Assembly (NCBI GenBank): GCA_947489585.1
Contig: CANLEE010000003.1
Location: 124,001 to 188,000, forward strand
Length of the DNA stretch: 64,000 nucleotides
Direction: 5' to 3'
Source of the DNA: an uncultured Psychroserpens sp.
GTDB lineage: Bacteria > Bacteroidota > Bacteroidia > Flavobacteriales > Flavobacteriaceae
In this document: piece by piece, positions 1 to 9,283 of the stretch
How positions within the stretch are numbered: position 1 is the stretch's first letter
Layout: every line of letters begins with the position of its first letter
The notes under the pieces: model-generated
What the model was told of the DNA's origin: nothing
Databases searched by the model: none
Seen by the model: the letters and a program-made list of their open reading frames with translations, nothing else
Made by a program: the position numbers and the translations under genes

Positions 1-2
1 TT

Positions 3-1424
<1,422 letters not shown>

Positions 1425-1494
1425 CATATCTTAGAAAGAGAAAAAGTGGGCTGACTTCGGTTGGTCTGCTTTACATAAGTAAATATTAAAACAC

Positions 1495-1956
1495 ATGAAG
1501 CATATAAGGAATATCATTGGTTTTACTATAGTCATTCCAATAATTATAGTTGTTATTATAATTATTAGTCCATTTATTATTTATGCTATAATCTCAGGAG
1601 GAGTTAAAAAGTATAAAGACAGAAAGAAACTTAAAGAGTTACTTTATTCCAATAATGGTCAAATCTATTTTATATCTGCTTATTATAATTTATATGACCT
1701 TTCAAAGGTGATAAGAGAAAAGTATCAGGAAATTATTTGTATACGAATTGAAAAAGATTCGAAGCCTGATATATTGACAGAATATTTAATAAAAGAATGT
1801 GGTAACCATAGCTATCCTAGATTGATAAAAATTGAAAACAATCGTTTGGTACATAAAGTGCATTACAATTCTTTCAAGAATCTTTATAAACGAAAAAATG
1901 ATATTGAGGCTTTTTTAGATTTAATCGAAAAATCTATACATAATCTTAAAAACTAA
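1495..1956 (+). CDS. Small membrane-anchored protein of unknown function
   Basis: A 153-residue protein that I do not recognise. A strongly hydrophobic segment at residues about 7-32 (rich in Ile and Val) is followed by a basic, lysine-rich soluble part, so it is probably a single-pass membrane protein with a cytoplasmic C-terminal domain, although topology cannot be proved here. Its stop lies 4 bp before the next nucleotidyltransferase gene, so it is very likely co-transcribed with the RNA-repair-type genes downstream. No catalytic motif is visible. It may tether the system to the membrane or act as a sensor (inference only). Confidence 0.6.
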   Translation: MKHIRNIIGFTIVIPIIIVVIIIISPFIIYAIISGGVKKYKDRKKLKELLYSNNGQIYFISAYYNLYDLSKVIREKYQEIICIRIEKDSKPDILTEYLIKECGNHSYPRLIKIENNRLVHKVHYNSFKNLYKRKNDIEAFLDLIEKSIHNLKN

Positions 1957-1960
1957 AACA

Positions 1961-2707
1961 ATGAAAACTAAAATACTAGAAAAACTCTCTGAAATAGAAA
2001 GAGACAAAAATATAGAAATACTATTTGCAGTCGAATCTGGAAGTCGAGCTTGGGGATTTGAATCGCCCGATTCTGATTACGATATCCGTTTCGTTTATAA
2101 ACATAAAAAAGCATTTTATTTGAATCTTTGGGAGCAAAAAGACACCATAGAGTTCATGACAGAAGATGATTTGGATGGAAACGGCTGGGATTTAAAAAAA
2201 GCTTTAAAACTATTAGCAAAGTCTAATGCTTCTTTTTTAGGATGGTTATTCTCGCCTATCATATATCGAGTCGATGATACTATCATATCAGACTTACAAT
2301 TATTAGCAAATAACAACTTTAATCCTGTGTCTGGTTTTTACCATTATCACAGCATGAGTAAAGGGTTTTTAGATAAAGTATCTTCGGAAGATGTGAAGCT
2401 TAAAAGCTTTTTTTATGCGTTAAGGTCTGCATTATGCGCACATTGGATCGTTAAAAAAGAAACCGTTCCGCCTGTGTTATTTTCCGAAGTATTGAGTCTC
2501 GTTGATGATAAAACAAGAAACACTATAGAAAACCTAGTGGAACTAAAATCTAAATACAATGAAGATTTTCTAACTAAGAAAAATGAAGTCTTGTTTGAGT
2601 TCTTGAAAGACACCATTGCATACAATGATAGTAAGAAGGGATTTATATCAAATCATAATATAAATCCAGACGAATTTAATACCTTGTTTACTAAACATAT
2701 TATCTAA
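1961..2707 (+). CDS. RlaP/YcgL-type nucleotidyltransferase (MNT fold)
   Basis: A 248-residue protein of the DNA polymerase beta-like nucleotidyltransferase superfamily, close to the COG3541/RlaP group. The nucleotide-binding motif is clear: VESGSRAWGFESPDSDYDI at about residues 24-42, giving the Gly-Ser pair and the two metal-binding aspartates (SDYDI); an acidic residue follows in TIEFMTEDD. RlaP proteins are known from comparative genomics as partners of several RNA ligases and are predicted to add nucleotides to RNA termini. It is the first of three such proteins in this operon, 6 bp before the next gene. The exact substrate is unknown. Confidence 0.8.
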   Translation: MKTKILEKLSEIERDKNIEILFAVESGSRAWGFESPDSDYDIRFVYKHKKAFYLNLWEQKDTIEFMTEDDLDGNGWDLKKALKLLAKSNASFLGWLFSPIIYRVDDTIISDLQLLANNNFNPVSGFYHYHSMSKGFLDKVSSEDVKLKSFFYALRSALCAHWIVKKETVPPVLFSEVLSLVDDKTRNTIENLVELKSKYNEDFLTKKNEVLFEFLKDTIAYNDSKKGFISNHNINPDEFNTLFTKHII

Positions 2708-2713
2708 ATATTA

Positions 2714-3709
2714 ATGGGAGGGAATCTATTTAAACTAGGTCGTATTTCAAAAGCGGAGTATCTGAAAATTGAAGCTAAAGTTTCTAAGTATCTAGATAAA
2801 AAAATCGGAACGAATAATTATGTTATTCCGAGATATTATAGTGACAAAGAAGACTTTGGTGATTTAGATATTTTAATCAATAGCTCTGAAATTGAGGATT
2901 GGCAACAATTAAAGTTGGATATCGTGGCTGACTTAAACATTCAACAGCATAAATCTGTAGGTAATGTTTTTAGTACCGTATATGACAATTTTCAAGTCGA
3001 TTATTTCACCAAATCAGACACATATTTTAACAGCTCCTATAGTTTTTTGTGTTTTAATGACGTTGGGAATTTTATTGGAAGAATGGTTAGGCGTTTCAAT
3101 TTAAAATACGGTGAAAAAGGTTTGCTGTATGTCTATCGAAGAACTAATCAAGACAATTATTCAAAAGATATTCCTATTACCCTTGATTTTGAAAAAATAT
3201 TCACCTTTCTAGGTTTAGATTATAAGGTTTGGGAAATAGGATTTGCATCAAGAGAAGTGCTTTTTGATTGGATTATTGAAAGCCCGTATTTTTCAACAGC
3301 GCCTTATTTAGAAGAGAATAAAGCCATTCAGAAAAGAAAACAACGAACAACTGTTATTGCTTTTATTGATTATTTAAAATCCAATAAGATTGAGAAAAAA
3401 CCAGAGTTTTTAGAAAGAGATGACTACTTAAATACAATTCATAATTATTTTCCTGAAGCAAATTTGCTTTCTGAAATTGAAAAAGAGCAGAAACGAAAAG
3501 CTTATATAGAAGTCATTCGTAACAAGTACAACGGCCGCATTATTATGGCTCTATTTCCTGAATTAAATGGTAAAGAATTAGGTAGTTTTATGACACAGTT
3601 TCAAACAAAATTTGAAAATCATGAAACGCTAATTTATGAATCCTCTAGCGAGGAAGTTGTGAATTTATTAATCACATTTAAAAAAGAATATGACAATAGA
3701 AGATCTTAA
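2714..3709 (+). CDS. Divergent nucleotidyltransferase-like protein
   Basis: A 331-residue protein with a recognisable but degraded polymerase-beta-like core: DFGDLDILI at about residues 46-54 supplies the D-x-D pair and FQVDYF at about 93-98 supplies a possible third acidic residue. The Gly-Ser element that normally precedes the first aspartates is replaced by a YYSDKED segment. The remaining two thirds are helical and basic, with repeated KRK/RKR patches that could bind RNA. It overlaps the next nucleotidyltransferase gene by 20 bp, which indicates coupled translation. It may be an active transferase with altered binding or a non-catalytic RNA-binding partner. Confidence 0.65.
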   Translation: MGGNLFKLGRISKAEYLKIEAKVSKYLDKKIGTNNYVIPRYYSDKEDFGDLDILINSSEIEDWQQLKLDIVADLNIQQHKSVGNVFSTVYDNFQVDYFTKSDTYFNSSYSFLCFNDVGNFIGRMVRRFNLKYGEKGLLYVYRRTNQDNYSKDIPITLDFEKIFTFLGLDYKVWEIGFASREVLFDWIIESPYFSTAPYLEENKAIQKRKQRTTVIAFIDYLKSNKIEKKPEFLERDDYLNTIHNYFPEANLLSEIEKEQKRKAYIEVIRNKYNGRIIMALFPELNGKELGSFMTQFQTKFENHETLIYESSSEEVVNLLITFKKEYDNRRS

Positions 3710-4742
3710 AAAATCTGGAGCAATCATTTTTGAAAGTATCAGTGGCAGTAGAGCTTATGGATTAGATACTGCCACTTCTGATACTGATATTAGAGGTGTT
3801 TTTATTTTACCTAAAGACCTGTTTTATTCGCTGCATTATATTGGTCAAATTAATAATGACACCAACGATATAGCCTATTACGAGTTAAGTAAGTTTATTG
3901 ATTTACTGTCTAAAAACAATCCAAATATCCTAGAGCTTTTAAATGTCCCTAAAGAATTCGTGCTTTATAAGCATCCTATTTTTGATCGTATTAAAAAAGA
4001 AGATTTCTTATCAAAACTTTGCAAAAACACATTTGCAAACTATGCCTTTACACAAATAAAAAAAGCGCGAGGTTTAAATAAGAAAATTGTAAATCCTGTT
4101 GAGAAAGAAAGAAAATCTGTTGAAGACTTTTGTTATGTAAGAGCAGACAAGCAATCTCTATTATTTAAGAGTTTTGTAGAAAAGAACAACTTAGATTCCA
4201 AGCATTGTGGACTAGTTAATCTGGCTCACATGAAAGATTGCTATAATTTATTTTATAATGAAAGTTTGAATTATAATGGAATTGCAAGAACAAATGCTAA
4301 TGAGGTTTGTCTAAGTTCTGTTCCGAAATCGGAACAGCCAATAGCAGTTTTATATTTTAATATCGATGGTTATTCAACCTATTGCAAAAAATATAAAGCC
4401 TACTGGGATTGGGTTGAAAAAAGAAATGAAGAACGCTATAAAAGCAATATCTCCCACAGTAAAAATTATGATGCTAAAAACATGATGCATACGTTTAGAC
4501 TACTTCATATGGCAAAAGAAATTGGTTTAGATGGTGAAATCAACGTTCGTAGAAATGATCGGGATTTAATGTTAGCTATAAAAAACGCTGATTTTGAATA
4601 TGATGATTTAGTTCATAAAGCAGAAAAAATCAAAGATGAATTAGATAAAATCTACGAAAACTCAAATTTAATCGAACGTCCTAATATGGCATTAGTTAAT
4701 CAACTTGTATATGATATTAGAGAAAAATTTTACAATTTATAA
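3690..4742 (+). CDS. RlaP-type nucleotidyltransferase
   Basis: A 350-residue RlaP/COG3541 protein. Its catalytic segment SISGSRAYGLDTATSDTDIR (about residues 16-35) has the Gly-Ser pair and the two aspartates of the MNT fold. It is longer than the upstream paralogue, with a helical C-terminal region that contains an HxxxMMHTFRLLHMA stretch typical of this family. The start overlaps the preceding gene by 20 bp and the next gene begins 3 bp after the stop. Family knowledge places RlaP next to RNA ligases; nucleotide addition or repair of damaged RNA ends is the likely role, but the target RNA cannot be read from the sequence. Confidence 0.82.
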   Translation: MTIEDLKKSGAIIFESISGSRAYGLDTATSDTDIRGVFILPKDLFYSLHYIGQINNDTNDIAYYELSKFIDLLSKNNPNILELLNVPKEFVLYKHPIFDRIKKEDFLSKLCKNTFANYAFTQIKKARGLNKKIVNPVEKERKSVEDFCYVRADKQSLLFKSFVEKNNLDSKHCGLVNLAHMKDCYNLFYNESLNYNGIARTNANEVCLSSVPKSEQPIAVLYFNIDGYSTYCKKYKAYWDWVEKRNEERYKSNISHSKNYDAKNMMHTFRLLHMAKEIGLDGEINVRRNDRDLMLAIKNADFEYDDLVHKAEKIKDELDKIYENSNLIERPNMALVNQLVYDIREKFYNL

Positions 4743-4745
4743 TTA

Positions 4746-5453
4746 ATGCCCAGTCAAAGAAATAGAGGAAAAAACAGTAACGATGATCAGCTTTTTGGTT
4801 CTGAAACCATTCAGCAAAAACTCAAAGAAGCACTAATAGACATGCGCTATTTATTGACCAGAGGTTATGCCGAAAAATCATCATTACAACTCGTTGGGAA
4901 TAAGCATCGCCTCAATGTAAGACAACAACAAGCGGTTCAAGGCATGAGTGCATCACAACAGCAAATCGAACGACGAGAAACTCATATGATCTCTTTTGAA
5001 AACACTAATTCTGAAACCATCATTATTGACGGATTTAACCTCCTTATCATATTAGAAAGTGCTTTATCTGGCGCTTATGTGTTTAAAGGTTTAGATAGCA
5101 CTTACAGAGATTTGTCTGGTGTTCATGGTACTTATAAGCGTGTACAACAAACAGAAAAAGCCTTGCTCTTAGTTGGTAACCTTCTCAAAAATAATACGGT
5201 TATTTGGGTTTTTGATAAACCTGTTTCTAATAGTGGTCGCCTCAAAACCATGCTTAGAGAAACTGCAGAATTGCATGACTTTAATTGGGAAATCATTTTA
5301 GAAAATAATCCTGACAAGGTTCTAGCAGAAAGTGAACATATTGTTGTTAGCTCGGATGCTTGGGTTCTAGATCGTGCAAAACGATGGTTAAATCTTGGCG
5401 CATGTATTATCGAGCATCATATTTCCGAAGCAAGCATAATATATGGTAGCTAA
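4746..5453 (+). CDS. DUF434/DUF5616-type protein, candidate RNA-processing enzyme
   Basis: A 235-residue protein with two parts. Residues about 15-75 resemble DUF434, with the MRYLLTRGYAEKSSLQLVGN segment characteristic of that family. From about 85 onward a domain opens with a hydrophobic strand ending in DGFNLL, as in NYN/PIN-like nuclease folds, and later has VFDKP and SSDAWVLDRA segments carrying further acidic residues. It is the last gene of the RNA-repair-type operon, 3 bp after the RlaP gene. Its stop shares four bases with the stop of the opposing phosphopantetheinyl transferase gene. End trimming or RNA cleavage is a reasonable guess from fold and context; no activity is established. 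Confidence 0.7.
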   Translation: MPSQRNRGKNSNDDQLFGSETIQQKLKEALIDMRYLLTRGYAEKSSLQLVGNKHRLNVRQQQAVQGMSASQQQIERRETHMISFENTNSETIIIDGFNLLIILESALSGAYVFKGLDSTYRDLSGVHGTYKRVQQTEKALLLVGNLLKNNTVIWVFDKPVSNSGRLKTMLRETAELHDFNWEIILENNPDKVLAESEHIVVSSDAWVLDRAKRWLNLGACIIEHHISEASIIYGS

Positions 5454-6016
5454 TACGCAAACCCAGAAAACCGTCCGCAATGGGTTAATGAAAAGTGAAT
5501 GGGTAATTTTACAGATTTACTATAAAATTCCGGAATTCCAATCTCAGTCTTTTTAATTTCTAAAGTCTCAATATCTAGATATTCTGTTTCAGAAACAGAT
5601 TTAAGAATTCGTTGTTTTATGATTGTGCTTTGATTTAAATAATTAAACGTTTCCGATTTAAAAATTGAAGTATTTATAGCTTTATTTATGGTTTGTTTTG
5701 CAATGGTATAAACATAGTCTTCAGTAATATTCGAATTTGTAAAATAGATATCACTATCAACGGTCACAATGCCTTTGTCTTCGGAAATAAGCTCACATTC
5801 CAATCGTTTCGGATTAAAAAAACGTATTTCATATTGCTGTACATGCAACTTATAAGCTGCTTCTTTCATACTCCAAAGTAACCAAATCATTTGATGTTGA
5901 TTTTGAGACGTATGAATCCGATGTTGCTCTTTTTCAGTAAAGACTTTCTCTAAAAAACGAGGGCGTTTCCAACTAGAAGGGCTCTGTTTTAAATCAACAA
6001 TATCATTGCCTATCAT
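5450..6016 (-). CDS. 4'-phosphopantetheinyl transferase superfamily protein
   Basis: This enzyme would transfer the phosphopantetheine arm of coenzyme A to carrier-protein serines. The two hallmarks are present: MIGNDIVDLK at the start (metal-binding Asp) and WSMKEAAYK at about residues 49-57. At 188 residues it is short for an Sfp-type protein but fits bacterial AcpS/Sfp-like forms. It overlaps the upstream ACP gene by 4 bp, so it very probably activates that ACP rather than, or as well as, the housekeeping one. It is the last gene of the polyketide/lipid operon. Confidence 0.85.
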   Translation of the reverse strand: MIGNDIVDLKQSPSSWKRPRFLEKVFTEKEQHRIHTSQNQHQMIWLLWSMKEAAYKLHVQQYEIRFFNPKRLECELISEDKGIVTVDSDIYFTNSNITEDYVYTIAKQTINKAINTSIFKSETFNYLNQSTIIKQRILKSVSETEYLDIETLEIKKTEIGIPEFYSKSVKLPIHFSLTHCGRFSGFAY

Positions 6017-6267
6017 TTGGCAGCTAGTTTTTCATTAACGATGTCCATGGCAGCTTTTACCGAAGTCATTTGTTCCATGTCTTCATTTTCAATTCTAATA
6101 TCAAACTCGTCTTCAACATCTAAAATCACATCCACAAGATTTGCCGAATTGATCTTTAAATCATTAATAAAATCGGTGTCTTCTGAAAGCTTATCAAAAG
6201 CATCCTCGTCTTGAATGTAGGGCTGAACAATTGTTTTTAGTGTTGCAATAAGGTCTTCTTTGGTCAT
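6013..6267 (-). CDS. Acyl carrier protein
   Basis: An 84-residue acidic protein with the ACP helical pattern. The phosphopantetheine serine is most likely Ser41 in LKINSANLVDVILDVED; the common DSL motif is NSA here, so this is a specialised carrier rather than the housekeeping AcpP. It carries intermediates for the neighbouring ketosynthase, dehydratase and reductase and may hand the finished acyl chain to the type III polyketide synthase (inference). About 140 bp separate it from the ketosynthase gene upstream; this gap may hold a secondary promoter or processing site, but none was identified. Confidence 0.88.
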   Translation of the reverse strand: MTKEDLIATLKTIVQPYIQDEDAFDKLSEDTDFINDLKINSANLVDVILDVEDEFDIRIENEDMEQMTSVKAAMDIVNEKLAAK

Positions 6268-6411
6268 GTTTATTTTTTAAATCGTTTCGACTTGCCTTGC
6301 AAGTTGCTTTCAATAAAAATATATTTTTGTTTCAACCAATGCTCAACGTGACATCATAATTATTTGAATTTATGCACAATGTCAATCTGAGCGCAGTCGA
6401 AGATTTTGTTC

Positions 6412-7683
6412 TTAATTATATCTCTTAAAGATAATACAAGCGTTCACATCGCCAAAACCAAAACTGGCTTTTGCAGCAATATTTAGGTTTGTTTTTAATA
6501 ATTGGGTTACAATTTTCTCTTCGGAAATCAACGCAGAAATTTCAGTATGTACATCCTCACAATTACTATTAGGGAATACAAATTGATCCTTTAATTGAAG
6601 TACAGTTGCTATACTTTCAATGCTTCCTGCGGCAGCTAAGCAATGGCCTACCATAGATTTTAAAGAATTAATATAAGGGAAATCATTTCCTGTTCTATTC
6701 AAGGCTTTGGTCCAATTTTCAATCTCTAAGCTATCTTTTGACGTTGCTGTTAAATGACCATTGATTGTATCGATGTCATCCGCTGAAATATTAGCATTTA
6801 CTATCGCTTGTTCAATACAGCGCTGTACAGCTTCTGCATTAGGAGCGGTCATGGTTCCACCTTTACGCTGTCCTCCAGAATTGATATGTCCGCCTAAAAC
6901 CTCAGCATAAATTGTTGCCTTACGCTCTAAAGCGCTTTCTAAAGATTCTAAAACTAAAGCGCCTGCACCTGCACCTGGAACAAACCCAGAAGCACTTGCA
7001 CTCATTGGTCTTGAGCCCTGTTCTGGAGACTCATTATGCTTATAAGTCATCACTCGCATGGCATCAAATCCGCCCCAAATGTAAGGTCCATCATCACTAC
7101 AACTCCCAACCAACATCCGTTTGGCTTGATCACTTTTAATTCGTTCATAACCCATCAAAATAGCCTCTGTACCTGTTGTACATGCCGAAGAATTTGTTGT
7201 CACCTGATTTCCTAACCCTAAAATTCCGCCTAAAAACGCACTAATCCCACTTGCCATAGTTTGTACAACAACAGTGCTTCCTAAACGTTTCACTTGATTA
7301 TCATCAAGTTTGTAAATGGCTTCTCTAAATTTCTCAACACCAGAAGTGCCAGTTCCGAAGACGGTTCCGCTATCAAAATCTAACTGGCTTTCAACATCAA
7401 TAGAAAACCCAGCATCTTTCCAAGCATCAATTCCCGCCATACAACCATATAAAATTCCTGAACTATTGAAGCCTCGTAATTGTAAAGGCGTCAAATATTC
7501 TAGCTTTTTTTCTTCTGAAACTTGCGGAATACCGCCAATGCAACACGAAAAATTTAAATCGGCTAATTGTTGATGAAATGTAATTCCTGATTTACCTTTT
7601 TTAATCGCTTTTGAAAACGCATCGCGCCCAACACCATTGGGTGAAACAACGCCTAAACCCGTTATGACCACTCTATTTTTCAT
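6412..7683 (-). CDS. Beta-ketoacyl-ACP synthase (FabF/KAS-like)
   Basis: A 423-residue condensing enzyme that extends acyl-ACP with malonyl units. The Cys-His-His triad is visible: SSACTTGTEA (Cys168), INGHLTATSKDS and SMVGHCLAAAGS. The ATG at 7683 is preferred over an ATG 33 bp upstream, because it gives the typical MKNRVVITGLG start and overlaps the stop of the upstream dehydratase gene as ATGA. It forms a dedicated elongation set with the neighbouring ACP, dehydratase and reductase. It is distinct from the housekeeping FabH at 17238-18233. Confidence 0.9.
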   Translation of the reverse strand: MKNRVVITGLGVVSPNGVGRDAFSKAIKKGKSGITFHQQLADLNFSCCIGGIPQVSEEKKLEYLTPLQLRGFNSSGILYGCMAGIDAWKDAGFSIDVESQLDFDSGTVFGTGTSGVEKFREAIYKLDDNQVKRLGSTVVVQTMASGISAFLGGILGLGNQVTTNSSACTTGTEAILMGYERIKSDQAKRMLVGSCSDDGPYIWGGFDAMRVMTYKHNESPEQGSRPMSASASGFVPGAGAGALVLESLESALERKATIYAEVLGGHINSGGQRKGGTMTAPNAEAVQRCIEQAIVNANISADDIDTINGHLTATSKDSLEIENWTKALNRTGNDFPYINSLKSMVGHCLAAAGSIESIATVLQLKDQFVFPNSNCEDVHTEISALISEEKIVTQLLKTNLNIAAKASFGFGDVNACIIFKRYN

Positions 7684-8117
7684 GTTGTTAGCATTCCTGA
7701 AATTTTTCCGCGACACACCAACTCTTGGTTTTCGTTATACAGTTTGACATTGCATTTCAGTTTATTAAAACGAAAGACCTCTTTTTCTGAAATCACCGTG
7801 ACTGTTTCACCAGGTAAGACAGGTAAAAAGAAATCGATCTGACTTGAAGTTAATGCAATTTGTGGCTGATTCTCTTCTCTCAACTGATCTTTCAGTAAAT
7901 AAATTCCAAAGCATACGAGTCCGATTTGCGCCATACATTCTGTTAAAATAACCCCTGGTGTCATTGGATTATTTTTAAAATGGCCTGTATAGAAATAGGC
8001 GTCTTTTTTAAATCTATAATGTCCCGTAATGCCTTCCGAAGATATGTTGGTTAACTCATCAACAAACAGAAACGGTTCTTGATAAGGTAAACGTTTTATT
8101 ATGTCGTTACTATTCAA
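7680..8117 (-). CDS. FabZ-like 3-hydroxyacyl-ACP dehydratase (hot-dog fold)
   Basis: A 145-residue hot-dog-fold protein. The FabZ-type active site is seen as TGHFKNNPMTPGVILTECMA, with His46 and Glu60 at the catalytic positions, so dehydration of 3-hydroxyacyl-ACP is expected. The stop overlaps the start of the ketosynthase gene by 4 bp, indicating translational coupling. It most likely serves the acyl chain made in this operon. Confidence 0.85.
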   Translation of the reverse strand: MNSNDIIKRLPYQEPFLFVDELTNISSEGITGHYRFKKDAYFYTGHFKNNPMTPGVILTECMAQIGLVCFGIYLLKDQLREENQPQIALTSSQIDFFLPVLPGETVTVISEKEVFRFNKLKCNVKLYNENQELVCRGKISGMLTT

Positions 8118-8134
8118 TTTTAAAAGTTCATTTA

Positions 8135-8422
8135 TTAATTTCTTAGTTGAAAAAGGATATCCATAATTTCAATATTTGGAGCTTCAATAATTTCATAAGC
8201 TTCAGGAATGCTTTTTGCTAATTCAGATTCTCGATAAGCATTAAGTGATTCTTGGGATTCCCAAATGTAGATTCCACCATATTGCCCAGACTGACCAATT
8301 TTCACATAATATTTTTGCAAGAGCCCTTGAATTTCTTTAAACTGAGGTTCTCGTTCCTTTGCTTTTATTAACAGTTGTTCTTCAGGAAGATTAGATTTTA
8401 GTTTGATAATCTGTAATATCAT
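8135..8422 (-). CDS. YdhR/ABM-like dimeric alpha-beta barrel protein
   Basis: A 95-residue protein whose spacing of strands and helices, and the segment GQYGGIYIWESQESLNAYRE, match small ferredoxin-like alpha-beta barrel proteins (antibiotic-biosynthesis monooxygenase or YdhR type). Such proteins oxidise or cyclise aromatic polyketide products, or bind small ligands without cofactors. It sits 17 bp before the dehydratase gene inside the operon, so a tailoring step on the polyketide product, for example ring oxidation, is plausible. No catalytic residues can be assigned with confidence. Confidence 0.65.
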   Translation of the reverse strand: MILQIIKLKSNLPEEQLLIKAKEREPQFKEIQGLLQKYYVKIGQSGQYGGIYIWESQESLNAYRESELAKSIPEAYEIIEAPNIEIMDILFQLRN

Positions 8423-8488
8423 ATGATTTCGTTTTTAATTATTTATAATTGCTAATCTGACAAGTGTGTTATTTTTTATGGTGTTTCA

Positions 8489-9283
8489 CTAAGATATATG
8501 TTCGCCGCCATCGACAGGAATTACACAACCATTAATCCAACTGGCTTCATCTTTACACAACAGATACACCGTATTAGCAACATCTTCAGGCTGGGTTAAT
8601 CGCTTAAATGGGTTACGTTGTAAGCTGTGTTCTTTTATTTTATCACTTCCTGGAATCATTCGCAATGAGGCTGTATCAGTAACTCCTGCTTGGATACAAT
8701 TGGCTCTAATGCCATAAGGTGCAAATTCTAAAGCTATGTTTCTAGTTATGGCTTCAAGCGATACTTTAGCTGCAGAAACAGCTGCATAATTTTTCCATGC
8801 TTTGGTATTGCCTTCACTTGTAAAACTTATAATTCGAGCATCATCAGTAAATAAATTCGCTTCAAAAATTGCTTTTGTCCAATCAAATAAACTTATTGCC
8901 ATTGCATTAATGGTTAATAGAAAGTCATCATTCTTCAGTGATGGGTTACTAGCATCTAACATCGGTTTCAAATTCCCTTTTGCAACACTGTGTATCAAAG
9001 CTCTAATTCCTCCTCCATCTAACATTGACTTTAACTCAGAAACGATCTGATTTCGGTTTTCAACTTTAAATGCATCGACATTATAGGATTTAAACTGAAT
9101 GCCTTCTGCTTTAATTTTATCAAATTCAATATTAATTTCATTTTTTTGAGTTCTTGAGTTTCGGTGAATGATGCAAATATTCATGCCATGCTTCGCTAGT
9201 TTTTTTGCAGTCGCTAAACCTAATCCGCTAGAACCTCCCAAAATGAGTGTCCAATAGTTTTTATGCTCAAATTCTTTTACCAT
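8489..9283 (-). CDS. SDR-family enoyl-ACP reductase-like protein (FabL/FabI type)
   Basis: A 264-residue short-chain dehydrogenase. The cofactor loop is LGGSSGLGLA at about residues 15-24 and the C-terminal end is VIPVDGGEHIS. The catalytic tyrosine and lysine are Tyr166 and Lys173, separated by six residues (YAAVSAAK); that spacing is typical of enoyl-ACP reductases of the FabI/FabL group rather than of ketoreductases, which use three. It would saturate the growing chain. The gene overlaps the end of the type III PKS gene by 7 bp. No separate FabG-like ketoreductase is present, so that step may use the housekeeping enzyme. Confidence 0.8.
   Translation of the reverse strand: MVKEFEHKNYWTLILGGSSGLGLATAKKLAKHGMNICIIHRNSRTQKNEINIEFDKIKAEGIQFKSYNVDAFKVENRNQIVSELKSMLDGGGIRALIHSVAKGNLKPMLDASNPSLKNDDFLLTINAMAISLFDWTKAIFEANLFTDDARIISFTSEGNTKAWKNYAAVSAAKVSLEAITRNIALEFAPYGIRANCIQAGVTDTASLRMIPGSDKIKEHSLQRNPFKRLTQPEDVANTVYLLCKDEASWINGCVIPVDGGEHIS

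Noticed and set aside
1425..1494. Terminator between rtcB and the next gene
   Set aside because: Only a weak, interrupted stem can be drawn around 1444-1473 and no T-run follows it.
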